DNA of 64,000 nt, from NCBI GenBank assembly GCA_005784505.1, contig VCAZ01000096.1, forward strand, positions 1,686,020-1,750,019, in the 5' to 3' direction. Of the stretch, positions 13,301-27,200 are shown piece by piece. This DNA comes from Bagarius yarrelli. Its lineage: Eukaryota; Chordata; Actinopteri; Siluriformes; Sisoridae. The notes beneath the pieces were generated by a model. It was not told the DNA's origin and made no database searches. It saw only the letters and a list, made by a program, of their open reading frames with translations. Every line of letters begins with the position of its first letter. The stretch's first letter is position 1. The translations under genes were made by a program, and so were the position numbers.

Positions 13301-16300
13301 AAGTTTATTATTTTCTTCGACAGTTTGAGTTAAAACATAGTGATAATTGACTCAACACGAGACACCCCTGCGAATGTGTCTGCTCAGAGACGGGCTCTGA
13401 GTTCCGACAATACGATGATGACTTATTATTATATATTTAGAATTCTATTTGCACCTTCCCTGATATTTTATCTATGCTTGAAAATTTTGGATAATTTTCA
13501 GGGTACAAAATAAATCTTCACAAAAGTGAGTGTTATGTCATTAATGCATCTGCCTTGAGTCTCCTGTAGTCAGACATTCCAGTTAAAATAAATAGAACAG
13601 AAGATCTTTGCCTTCACTTCTATCCGCAATTTTCTCTGCTTTGATAGATAAGACTAAGACTGATTTTCAGAGGTGGAACAAATTGTTGTTATCGTTGGCT
13701 GGTGGAATTATTGTAGAAACAAATTTATATTTTGGCCGTTTCTCTTTGTTTTTCAGCCTTACTTCACCCTCATCATGTAATGTTACTTTTCTTACACATA
13801 ATCCAATAGTTGTATCCACTTTTCGAATCTGGTGCCAATTCAGGCAACAATTTAAATACACATCTGCCTCAACTTTAATGCTGCTACTGAAAAATTCCAC
13901 CATCTCCCACTGATTCTGCATTAAAAAAATTGGCTTTGTATGATTTGTATAGGGAAGGTATGTTTTGTAATTATGTACAGTTATCTTCTGAAATGTTTCG
14001 GTTCCTGCAGGTTAGGCATTGTGCTGGGACTTTGTTTCCTAATTATCCCTCTTTACCTCCTAGACAAGAATAGGAAGATCTTCTGCACCTTAATCCTTGC
14101 CACAAGTCACAAATTGTTAAAATTTATCGTTGGTTATTAAGCGTTATGTGCCCTATTGATAACATTAAAAGAGTTTGGGAGAAGGAGTTAGGAGAGCGCT
14201 TTGGGGAGGAATGGTGGGCAAGAGCATTAGACACAATACACACTAGTACAATTTGTGCTCTTCTAAGCCTTATACAATTTAAACATTTTCACATAATTCA
14301 GTTTTCAAAGGCTCGGTTATCCAAAATATACCCCATCATTGAGGATCAATGTCAGTTGTCTCAGTGTAATCTGAGTCATATGTTTTTTTACCTGTCCTGA
14401 ATTGCAAAATTGTGAACTACTTCACAATTATGTCAGAGGTGCTCAGGGTTAAAATCGATGTTTGCGCTGCTATTGCAATTTTTGGGGTCTCAAGGGTGTG
14501 CTCTCAGTTTAGCGCTAGACAACTGTATATTTTGGCCTGGAGTGTATTTTCATTTATGTTGGTTGTGATTTTTTTTTTTTTTTTAAATAAGAAAATTTAA
14601 ATAACTTTTACATACTGGGTGGAGCAGCTAGGAATTTAAGATGGATGCTTTCCACCTCTTCATCAACAGGCATGCTAAGAAGTCCCCATCGCTGTCCTCT
14701 ATGAGTGGGGGCCATTTTAACACACACATCTCTGTTCCCAGAAGCCCGCACCCCATCCAGCAGGCTGGCAATCAGAGAATCCCTACAGGCAAGAAGCAGA
14801 TAAATATAGAGAACCAAATGGTTAAATACAATGTGTTTGAGAGAGAGCGAGAGAGAGAGAGAGAGAGGCAGATAACGAAAGATGCTCAACTTAGGATGCA
14901 TAAGGATGCTGTTATCTTGACAAAATGATCTTGTGGCTACGATATATCACGTTCCCACAAATTAATATCTCAGGACCATGAATATAATCGTCAAAGAAAT
15001 AACTGTGATTATGAAGATTTATTGTCATTATTATTATCTGTTTTGGGCTGTAGCGATTAATTGTTTGTTTTAGTGCTTTGACAATTAATTTTTGTAGACC
15101 AATTAAGCATTCAAAAAAGCAATCTAAAGCATTTTATAATCGCTCTAATTACTATACGTAAATAGTATTTAGGAAATATTTTACGTTCTGTCAAAGCTGT
15201 TTATCTGTTTAGCAACATATGAATTCGCTCACACTCTATGCAGTTGCATTATGGCCCGTTAACATGAGTTGAGCTGGTGATGGAGCATTATTAAAGCGCG
15301 CTTGGGCCGTCAAAAAAATCACAACGCTCCAACTTTCAAATCATTCTGCTTCACTCACTCAGTCTGGTTGAAGCTAGGGTACTGCAAGTTTTACAGCTCC
15401 CCCTAGTGGCTGATAAAAGTGAATTAAACACGGTTAGGTAAAATAATTGCAATCATAATCAAATTAACCGAACATGTGCCCTCCCGGTCACTCTAAAAAA
15501 AGGACAGAATTGTGAAAAAGCACTATATCAATCATAGCATTATCGGCTTTCCAACTGCCTCAAAATTAATAACAGACAAGAGAGCTTGGTTTAAACCAGG
15601 GGTCAGCAACCCGCGGCTCACGTGGCTCTTTCATTCCTCAGCTGTGGCTCTCTCTGGCTTTGGGGGAAAAAAATAATAATAATAATAAATATTGAGTATT
15701 TAATTTATTCTGAACTGAAAAGACTGTGGTATTCTTGTGTCATTAAAAGAAAGTGTTTAATTATTTGCTGAAAAAAATATGCGTCATCCACCACCCCGAC
15801 CCCCGTTGCCACATGAAACCTAAAATGCAACTTATACACTTATAGGAACATAAAACAGTAGGCATCTGGGGATCTGTCGATCAGATCCACATACGTATAC
15901 GAGCAGTTCTTCTCCAATATGAACTATATTAAAAACAAACATTGCTCATTGTGATATTACGACTGAAACAGAAAAGAGACCCAAACTCAGGTTCAAACAA
16001 CAGGGATTTCATCCCGTATCAACCGGACCACAGGATCACTCTAATCCTTTTCCAAAAAAAAAAAAATCCATGATATAAGTACTCTTTAAATAAATGCATG
16101 ACAACATTGAAATAGAGAAAGCGGGAGAAAATAATGTGTTACCTATCTGTGGAGCAGAACTTTCGTATTTGTCCTCTGATGAACTCGACTGTGAATATCT
16201 GAGGGTTCTCAGCATCACAAATGAGTGCAAAAACCTGTAGTAGCATAATTACAATTCTTGTATCCTAGCACCAAAAAGTACCCAAGAATACAATAAATTT

Positions 16301-18201
16301 GTTACTGAAAAAAGGGACATTATTAAACAGCATGGCTCACCTCTCCAAAGGGTTTGATAGTAACAATATTATAAGAGCCAAGGTCTCTTTCAACCAGAGA
16401 AGTCTCTGTGAGGGCCAAGATCCTCTTTACAGGCTCCTAGAAAAAAATAACATCAAACATCATGCCCCAAATCGGGGACTACAATAATAAACTGATAATA
16501 TGACTGTGATATAAAGGGTTACATTATTACCATTTTGCTACAAGTATAAGAAAAATATAAGCCCTGCAGAATAATCATTAAAAAAAAGCCTTTTTTCTAC
16601 TTTTTTTTAACAAATAAAGCATTTAGGAATCTTTGTGCACTGTTATAAAAAATGCAAATACATCTACTACATATTTAAAATTTATGGACACCTGACCATA
16701 CATTACATATCCTACATCACTACAGTGAGGCTGTGAGAGTTTTGTATTAATTCAGATACAAGACACAGTCTTATCAGTCAGTGTTTCAGTTCAACCCAAA
16801 AATGTTTAGTGTGTTTTAGGTCTAACCCTAATTTAACATTGGCAAACCCTGTCTTTATAGAACCTGCTTTGTGCACAGGGGCAATGATGTGCTGAAACAG
16901 TGCAAGGCAAAAAGAAAAAGTGCAACGACAGAGAGAGAGAGGCATTCTAGAGAACTGTGTGCTTTTAATTTTTTGGTAACAAAGTACAAAAAAACCCATA
17001 TGAATTTGATAGTGTAAAAAAGATGAATATATAATGTAATGAGATAACACAGAATTTTGTCCTGCAAAACTGATTTCAGCAAGTTCAAACGGGTGCCAAA
17101 CACTAGTTTAGGTTGCTTTATTAGTATCTACATTAGATTATTATTAGCATCTCCTACTTTAATATCACTGCTTTAAGAGGGAGTCGTTATAAAAACATAA
17201 TGATCACAACAATTGAGTTGGGAAGTGGTGGTTTAGCGGGTAAGGCATTGGACTGATACCAGAAAGACCGGGGTTCGATTCCCAGCATCACCAAGCCAGC
17301 ACTGTGAGCCCTTGAGCAAGGCCCTTAACTCCCAGTTGTATAAAAGAGATAAAGGTCGCTCAGGATAAAAGCGTCTACCAAATGCTGTAGATGTAAAACA
17401 TGTATAGCATTATTCTGCATAAACTATTGGAACTGAAATTTCTAAGAATATGGCTTGATAGAATTCAGTAATTTTTTTTAGAAAATAGTGAAAGACTGAA
17501 AAAATCTTATAGTTACAGTACACTTATAGTAAATACAAGCAATCTGTAATACAGTGAAACCTGGTTTATACTTGACACATGACACTGCATGTGCATCAGC
17601 ACATACACATACTGGCTATGAATATTTTGTACTTCAAGAATTTATACACAAGATTTGCTAGGAGGTATTATAGAGCCTGTATGTCCGATTTCCAGGTAGA
17701 ACTGGAAGTTTATGACAGTTTATGACATAAAACACGCTCTGTCTAAAGTTTAAGGACATCTTACCAACACATCCACATAAGTGCGTCTTTTCCAAAAACA
17801 ATACAATTGGTAACACACAGTTGTCCTAGAATGGCGTTGTATATAGTAACATTACATTATTCTTTCAACTGGAACTGAGAGACCTAAAACTTATTCTATA
17901 ACGAGCAATGCCCTTTTGCACAAAGCATTATAAAGCGAAATGTAAAAGAAAAAGCAGACAACTGCAAGCACAGTCTGGTAAGCAGCTCAAGTCCTGTAAA
18001 TAGCAAAAATAACACATGCAAAACTGCAAAAATAGTATTTTCAACTCCAGAACAACTGATAAAATTGTATTAATATACAAATAAAATCAAGTGAAACATG
18101 CAGCTGTCTCAATTTTTTGTTCTAAATTGTGTTTCAAGCATACATTTAAATAATTTGCTTTTATTTAACAAATACAATTAATTTAGTCAAAAAAGTTGTA
18201 A

Positions 18202-18250
<49 letters not shown>

Positions 18251-21200
18251 TGTGTGTTTGTGTTTGTGTGTCTCACCGCATGCCGTGGTGAAATCTTTTG
18301 TACTACAAACTCAGCAAGGGACGTTATGGTTTCGTCTGAACCATACTTGCCAAACCTTTCACTGACAAAGCCTTCAAAGGTTAAAGACTCTTTTCTCAGT
18401 CGCAGGATGATCCCAATAAAGTTTCCTGCATGCTCAATAGCACTGCGGATTATCTCATCACGGTGCTCTGATGCAAAGAGGTGCTAAAAAGGACAGGAAT
18501 GGAATTTTATTTACCAAAAGGAAGAACTAAAAAAAAAATAAATAAATAAAAAAAATCAGCAGGTCAGGAAAAAAGACGTATGACATACATTCAATATGCA
18601 GACCTAGTATCCGAATTGTGTGTAAGCCTAGGTCATTTCACAGTACTACTGGTTTGCCAATTGTAGAGTTTTTACTTTCTGGCATGACTTTTGGATGATC
18701 TCCCTTCATTGCTCATTATTGAGTGGGGCAGTTCAAACTCGATGCTCCCCTAATTGCTATTTGCTGCCCCACAGACATCAAAACTCATTTAAAGATCCAA
18801 CTTCATAATTAATAATTCTTAAGATATGGTGACATATCAGTAAGACATTAAAGTGCCACCTCCTTTTTGTCTATCGTAACCTTGCCTTTAAACCCCCACT
18901 AAAGTGTTCATAGACATGCTTAAATTCTCACTTCAAAAAATTTATATAGAGGCAACAATTTTGGCACATTTTCTTAACCGCTTAACATCTTTTCAGATAC
19001 CTACAAATTAAAAAGGTTTGTTTCAATATGCCGAAGTTTAAAACACTGTCAGCTAAAAATGAATTGCATAAAATGCTTACTTGCACTTCCAATATCCCAA
19101 AGTTAGTCATATAATTTGATTTTTTTTTTTTTACTTGCCAGCTAGATATTTCTATTAAATCATCTAAAAATTGACTGGGAAATGGAATTGAACATTTTTA
19201 TTTGTGAGGGGGATTTGACCTGGCAGTTTGTCTCCAAAACTAAATTTAGCTGAAGATCTCTCTTTTTTTCTTTTTCATTTCATACCCGTGTAGATGTAGG
19301 TTTTTTGTTTTGTAATGTGTGAAATGTTTGTGTGTGTGAAAATTCAAAAATACCTCAATAAATACAATAATAATTTAAAAATGTAATGCATTCCTATTCA
19401 GTTAAATGTGAACTAATGAAAAAGCCAGGTTGTACACAGTGATACATGAAAATACACTTACTAATCGGCTGAAGTCTCCATAGAGGATACAAAAACCCCC
19501 TTGGTAGTCTGAAACTTCTGCGAAGCCTTCGATGCAACGGTAATCATAGGAACAGATGACCCGGTTAGTGTAGAGATCAATCTGGTCAATGCCACCTGGA
19601 GTGACTTCTAACCCCACCGTTTTTCTTGTGTCACTCCAATGATGCTTGTAGCAGTTATAACGCTGACAAGGAAACATTTCAACAAACATTCAACCTAATA
19701 TAACAAGCTAAAGTTTAAACACTGCCAAACACAATCTGATTGGTGATGCCTGTAAATAATACAATTAAAAAAAGCTAAATTTAAATTTGGCTAAAAGACA
19801 ATATTCTATAACAACTGTTTATATGGCTCAATTATGTGGATAGTATTAATAAAAACCTAAAAATTTGCCCTAACTCATATCTTACTTCGTATATATGTCT
19901 GTGCAAGCACACACTAAATACAATAGCCTCCAACCAAGTCTAAAATATTAGATGCTCATAAGCCTGTCACAGTATCTAATCATCCATCAATATAGCTGCC
20001 CATAAAGAATAATCTGTTTGTCTTAAAGCTGAACTGGAATAAAACCTTGGTATACTTGTAAAAAAGAAAAGTTGAAGTACTCACTCTTCCAGTTATCTTT
20101 CCTTCAGCAAAGTCTGTTCTAAATCTCTACAGAATAGGAAACAAACAAACCATGTGTGTGGTGGCCTCAGAAAACATTTTGACTTTTAAAACAGTACAGG
20201 TTTATTTGACCTAAAGCATGCTTTCCTTTTGCACATAGCATCTCACTTATAAAGCAGCCAAGAAGATGAGTTCACTGATTAGTAGACACACCTGTGTCTT
20301 TATGTGTCTATTACGTTAAGTGGCTCTTTGTTGTTTTGTGTAATTCTATGTTTTGTGTAGCACCAGGGGGTCCTGGAGAAACGTTATCTCATTTCACTGT
20401 GTACTGCGTCTGCTATATATGTAAATGCCTTTATTTTATCTCACATACATTTTTACAGCACAGTGAAATGGCAATTTCGCATATCCGATTAGTTGGGGGT
20501 CAGAGCGCAGGCTATGATACAGCGCCCCTGGAGCAGGAAGGGTTAAGGGTCTTGTTCAAGGACCCAACAGTGGTTGGCTTGCTGGTGGTGGGGCTTGAAC
20601 CCAGGTGTTTTTGGTCTTCAGATCAACAGCTGGCGGTGGTGGGGCTTAAACCCAGGTCTTCAGATCAGCAATGCAGTGCCTTAACCATTTGAGCCACCAC
20701 TGCCCCCACATATATGGTTGAAATGACAATAAGGCTCCTTGAACTTGAACTGCATTTTTTTACACCATTCGATAGGACAATCATCAGCATCATGTCACCC
20801 ATTTTATTTATTGTTTTATTTATTTATTTAATTCATTTAAAAATATGTCTACCGTTTTGCCAAATCTGACAGACAAAAAATAAAGGAAACACTTAAACAA
20901 CACAATTTAACTCCAAGTCAATCACACTTCTGTGAAATCAAACTGCCCACTTAGGGAGCAACACTGATTGACAATCAATTTCACATGCTGTTGTGCAAAT
21001 GGAATAGACAACATGTGGAAATTATAGGCAATAGGCAAAGGAGTGGTTCTGCAGGTGGTGACCACAGACCACTTCTCAGTTCCTATGCTTTCTGGCTGAT
21101 TTTTGGTCACTTTTGAATGCTGGCGGTGCTTTCACTCTAGTGGTAGTATGAGACGGAGTCTACAACCCACACAAGTGGCTCAGGTAGTGCAGCTCATCCA

Positions 21201-24200
21201 GGATGGCACAGAGCATGGAGGCGCTACCAGGAGACAGGCCAGTACATCAGGAGACGTGGAGGAGGCCGTAGGAGGGCAACAACCCAGCAGCAGGACCGCT
21301 AACTCCGCCTTTGTGCAAGGAGGAACAGAAGGAGCACTGCCAGAGCCCTGCAAAATGACCTACAGCAGGCCACAAATGTGCATCTATCTGCTCAAACGGT
21401 CAGAAACAGACTCCACGACGGTGGTATGAGGGCCCGACGTGCACAGGTGGGGGTTGTGCTTACAGCCCAACACCATGCAGGACGTTTGGCATTTGCCAGA
21501 GAACACCAAGATTGGCAAATTCGCCACTGGCACCCTGTGCTCTTCACAGATTAAAGCAGGTTCACACTGAGCACATGTGACGCCGTGGAGAACGTTCTGC
21601 TGCCTGCAACATCCTCCAGCATGATCAGTTTGGCAGTGGGTCAGTAATGTTGTGGGGTGGCATTTCTTTGGAGGGCCGCACAGCCCTCCATGTGCTCGCC
21701 AGAGGTAGCCTGGCTGCCATTAGGTACCGAGATGAGATCCTCAGACCCCTTGTGAGACAATGTGCCGGTGCGGTTGCCCCTGGGTTCCTCCTAATGTAAG
21801 ACAATGCTAGACCTCATGTGGCTGAAGTGTGTCAGCAGTTCCTGCAAGACGAAGGCATTGATGCTATGGACTGGCCCGCCTGTTCCCCAGACCTGAATAC
21901 AATTGGGCACATCTGGGACATCATGTCTCGCTCTATCCACCAACGCCACGTTGCATCACAGACTGTCCAGGAGTTGGCGGATGCTTTAGTCCAGGTCTGG
22001 GAGGAGATCCCTCAGGAGACCATCCGCCACCTCATCAGGAGCATGCCCAGGCGTTGTAGGGAGGTCATACAGGCATGTGGAGGCCACACACACTACTGAG
22101 CCTCATTTTGCCTTGTTTTAAGGAAATTACATCAAAGTTGGATCAGCCTGTAGTGTGTTTTTCCACTTCAATTTTGAGTGTGACTTCAAATCCAGACCTC
22201 CATGGGTTAATAAATTTGATTTTCATTGATAATTTTTGTGTGACTTTGTTGTCAGCACATTCAACTATGTAAAGAACAAAGTATTCAATAAGAATATTTC
22301 ATTCATTCAGATCTAGGATGTGTTATTTTAGTGTTCATTTTTTTGAGCAGTGTAGGACCATTCTCTGTAAACCCTAGAGATGGTTGTGCGTAAAAATCCC
22401 AGTAGATCAGCAGTTTTTGAAATACTCAGACCAGACCATCTGGCATCAACACCATTCAACATTTAAAGTTACTAATTCCTTTTATAAGCTCGGTTTGAAT
22501 TTCAGCAAGTCGTTTTTACCACATCTAGATGCCTAAATGCATTGAGTTGCTGCCATCTGATTGGCTGAATATTAATTTGTGTTACCAAGCAATTAAACAG
22601 GTGTACCTAATAAAGCAGCCAGTAAGTGTATGTAATATAAAAGGTCAGGGTCATAAAGTAAATAATTTGCCTTACATTTACCATGTACTAGTTGCTGACA
22701 ATTACCCACTGTTTTTATAAGTATAATGCTTTACATATATTTTTACAAATGTAACATTGAAAAGCTATAAACATTTATGCTTAATGTAAAGTGTTTTGTC
22801 AAAATATTTTACTGGCAAAAAATAAACCTAAGACATAAAATAAAATAAACTGATTATACATGCTGTTTTATTGACTTTTCTACTATCTGGCACTACCCTC
22901 TCTTTTGCTTACCAGTGCCTCTGTCAGCAGCTCTGTGCGATGTTCAGTGGAAAATTTGAGAGTCTCTGACTTCTTTCCACTACCTTTCCGGAAAGTAAGG
23001 TTGAATTCAGTGCCCTGTCCTTTTCCCACTGGTGAGATGCCACATATATCCCCATAAGGCCACTGCAGAAGGAGGCACACAATAGGAACATGTACATTAA
23101 CCACTAGCATGTACAATGTATACTTTTACAATATTTATTAAAATAGAACTGAAAAAATTCCAAACAAACTAAAAAAAACTGAATGTGGCAAACTGAATAT
23201 TAGGTAACAATATATATGACTATCGGCTATTGAAATGTAATTATTAACTAAATGCACGGGCGGGAACTACATCTAGTATTAATGCTTATTTTGTCAGCTA
23301 CTGGCCTAGTTTATTGAGTCAAGCACAAATTTTTATTGACATTAAATAGTTGGCCTAATTGCTAATATCAAAGAAATATTAAAAAGAAAAAGAAGAAAAA
23401 AAATATATACACACACCTTGGTATAACATGCACACACCTTAAAATAGACCTACTGTATTTGCAAGACAATGTAGAAGCAGTAAAATATTGTTTTTCCTAA
23501 AAGAGAAACCCTGACAGGAAGGGATATTAAGGGCGTTTTGGTAGCTCAACTGAAAGTAAATTTTCTATATAGTAATCACTAGCAGGAACTTAAAATGTTT
23601 ATGTTTTGTTTTGTTTATGGTGGTTGTTTATGTGGAAACTGCTGAAACTGAGAGAACATTTCTGTGCTTTGTAAAGTTAAAAGCGGAGTGTTACTTCGCG
23701 CAGTGGCACCAGTTACAAAGAGTGTAAAATTTGCACGCTAAACACACTGCTTGGCACCCACCGCATATATTTCTGGCTCATATATTTGGTGCATCGCTAC
23801 TTTATTATATTTTTATGTATTATTATATTTAAAACAACAGATACTACAAGCAACACCACACTACATTTAACTTAAACCAATTTTCGAACATGACAATGGC
23901 TCAAGCACAGCTAACATCAGGAATTGCTAAACATGCATTAGGTTGAAAAAATCAAAGCGTGTGCAAGTAAGTTTTATCCACAAGATAACTGCATTAAGTT
24001 TTAAAGCAACATGTAGTTTTCCAACATTAAAATCTTAAAATAATGTCTTTAAAATTATTTCAGTTGTAGACCAAATCTTAACTGGACAAATTTTACTGCC
24101 GCTGCTACCCAAGTAGGCTGCTTACACTTACGACCACACTACTAGTAAGTTTCATGTTAGGCCTATCCACTGCCAGTCTAAAATATATTGTGACATATTT

Positions 24201-27200
24201 TACTGTTAACCTGGGTGAAGTTAGCCAGAAGCTATATATACACACATTTATAAATTATTTATATATGTTTCTTACTGTCCTGTCCTTTTAAGCTTATTTT
24301 TTAAGCTTATATTATTAGGTTGTGTTTAGGTTGCATACAACTGTAAGGTAGCTGAGAAATGAAGTAATGTTGTCAGTCTCAAAAGCTTGCATGTTTAAAT
24401 AATTTAATAGTTAACATGGCGTGCATAGTGAGAAATTTAGTGTATTGCTTGTAAATGATGACTACGAAACCACATTTCTTTATAGCGAGAGATTGCAGAT
24501 TTCTTATGCTGGCCACTCAAAAAAAATACCAGGCTGATTTTGGGCCAATTTTTCCCCTTCTGACAAGTAATGTACCGATTATCTTAGTGTTTCTAAAGAT
24601 GGCCAGATTTTCCTGTGGTGTGAGGTATTAAGAGTGACTGAATCTGCTTGGAATAATATTAGAGGCACCCCCATTGCAAGTTGCAGTCCAACACCTTAAC
24701 CACTGCGCTACCCATCAATGTGATCAATGTGTATACATCAATGTGTATAATCTTGATTTTATTTATATATATAGATCACAATTACTGTTACTTTACCGTG
24801 GTAAATTTCTTATTTTTGTTGATGTACATGTTATTAAAGACAAAAAAATGTCACTTAACACACAGGGACAGAAAACAGTTGTGCTACATTTTCAATAATG
24901 GGATGGTATAAAACATCACTGATTATTTTACAGCGTGTAGGCTTAATTTCTTGTCACCATTGAACAAAATGAAATTAATGCACAGCCCTAATGTAAACAT
25001 GGTGCTAAGCACACTTAAAGAATAAGAGCTCTGTTAAATGCACTAATAGCAGTGCATGACTGGGATGAACTAATGTTACTCTGAAGATGAGAGCAATTTA
25101 GATAACTAAGTTTTCCGTTGTTTATATTGGCATAATCTCTTAAACTTTTGATCATTTATTACTAACATGTATAATGGCAGTGCGCCATCAATCTCTCACA
25201 CAAACAAGCACAATGAAGTTACTTCACACTAATTAGCAACTGTGTTATTAAACTTATACATCTGCATTGCACGTGTGCTACAGTGGTCATATATTTTGCT
25301 CTGTACAGCCCTGGTGTGGTATGTGTACCATGACTGAACTGTTAGACCCCAGCGAGAGAAGAGATTTAGGAAGTAAATCTTGAAGACTTGTCTTCTGCCA
25401 TTGGATCGCCGTCTGACTACACTAGATATCGTGGCTCCAGTTAAAAGAAAAATAATTAAAGATAAGAAACTCGCTCCATGGTATAATGAACACACGGGCT
25501 CTTTAAAACAGAGCGCCCGTAAACTAGAACGTAAATGGCGCCGAACTAGATTGCTGGTTTTCCAGGCAGCATGGAAAGAGGGAATTCTAGCTTATAAAAA
25601 AGCTCTTAGTGTAACTAGATCAACGTATCTTTCTAACCTTATTGAAAATAATAAAAAATAATCCTAGATTTCTATTCGATACCGTCGCAAAATTAACTAG
25701 GAATAAGACGTCCTCAGAAACCTGCACCATAACTGCGTGCAGCAGTGAGGATTTCATGAAACTTTTTTGATAATAAAATTGCAAATATTAGGCAGAAAAT
25801 TCACGGCTTTAAAACCCAGACCTTTCGAATGATTCTGATGAACAATTAACTGCATCAGATCAGAACTTAGAAAATTTCACTCCTCTGGAAGAGAAAAACC
25901 TAATCGCACTCATCTCTTCCACAAAACCGTCAACTTGTGTGTTAGATCCTATACCAACACACTTTCTTAAGCAAATTGTACCAAAGTATCAGAACCCCTG
26001 TTGAAAATAGTTAACTCTTCTCTCAGCAGTCGGTATGTTCCCAAATCTTTTAAATTAGCAGTGATTAAACCTTTAATTAAGAAACCTAACCTCGACCAAA
26101 ATGAGCTGTCAAACTACAGACCGATATCTAACCTTCCGTTTGTCTCTAAAATTCTAGAGAAGGTAGTTGCGCAACAACTATGTTCATATTTACAAGAAAT
26201 AACATACACGAACTTTATCAATCTGGATTTCAGGCCTCACCACAGCACAGAGACGGCACTGGTCAAAGTAGCTAATGACCTCTTACTGGCATCCGACCAA
26301 GGCTGTGTCTCGTTGCTTATATTACTTTGACCTTAGTGCGGCCTTCGACACTATAGGTCACGATATTCTTCTTCACAGATTAGAAAAATCAGTAGGAATT
26401 AAAGGAACAGCTCTTGCGTGGCTCAGGTCCTATTTAAACCGATCGTTATTAGTTTGTAGATTTAAACGGTGATTATTCTGCGTGCTCCCTTGTAAAGTAT
26501 GGTGTTCCACAGGGCTCGGTTTTAGGCCCATTTCTTTTTCTCTCTTTACATGCTGCCTCTCTGGGAAAACATAATCCGTAAGCATGATATCAGTTTCCAC
26601 TGTTACGCTGATGACACACAGTTATACGTCTCATCAAGGCCTGATGCGAAAGGCCAGTTTAATAATATTGAGCAATGTGTGAAGGAAGTAAGAGATTGGA
26701 TGTTATGCAATTTCCTCTTGCTTAACGCTGACAAGACGGAGGTTCTGGTTCTAGGACCACTGGTAGCTAAAAGTAAAGCTTCCTGATCACACCTTAACCC
26801 TAGACAGTCTTTCTGTTTCACCGAGTGCAACAGTAAAAGATCTGGGTGTGATTTTAGACTCCAATCTCTCATTTGAAGCCCATGTCGACAATATTAGCAG
26901 GATAGCGTTCTATCATCTCAGAAATATCGCTAAAATAAGAAATATCTTGTCGCTTACTGATGCCGAAAAATTAGTTCATGCGTTTATATCACATCCAGGC
27001 TGGATTACTGTAAACGCTTTACTGTCTGGATGTTCAACTAGGTGCATTAGGCATTAATAAACTTCAGTTAGTCCAGAACGCAGCGGCGAGAGTCCTCACT
27101 AAAACTAAAAGGTACGAGCACATCACACCGGTCCTATCCACACTGCATTGGCTCCCAGTGAGACACCGCATCGATTTTAAAATACTACTTTTAACTTATA

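Larger units (their letters stand above)
8990..14590 (+). mobile_element. L1-type LINE, nearly full length, interrupted by an LTR
   Basis: ORF1 remnants (8,992-9,789) include a coiled-coil stretch, then ARSRCNNIRI and DRSHR and a C-terminal domain ending in GVKFGLLDPSNLRIT, all in frames broken by shifts. ORF2 starts near 10,369 and has an APE-type endonuclease (AGDLNCV near 10,755; YSRIDYLF near 10,940; ISDHAPL near 11,020) and an RT with the DDEKAFDRVEW block near 11,990. The RT active site is split at 12,256/13,410 by an LTR insertion. The 3' end continues to a T-rich run (14,567-14,584). The element fills the intron between dnajc13 coding exons 9 and 10, antisense to the gene. A second copy is at 54.9-56.6 kb. 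Confidence 0.8.

Noticed and set aside
14641..14928. 95-codon plus-strand frame across dnajc13 coding exon 9
   Set aside because: It is the antisense of the exon plus a (GA)n repeat.
17215..17290. tRNA gene call from A and B boxes
   Set aside because: The sequence continues into a SINE core and tail and does not fold into a complete tRNA cloverleaf by eye.
24480..24640. Possible hAT-type MITE
   Set aside because: No inverted ends or target duplication could be established by eye.
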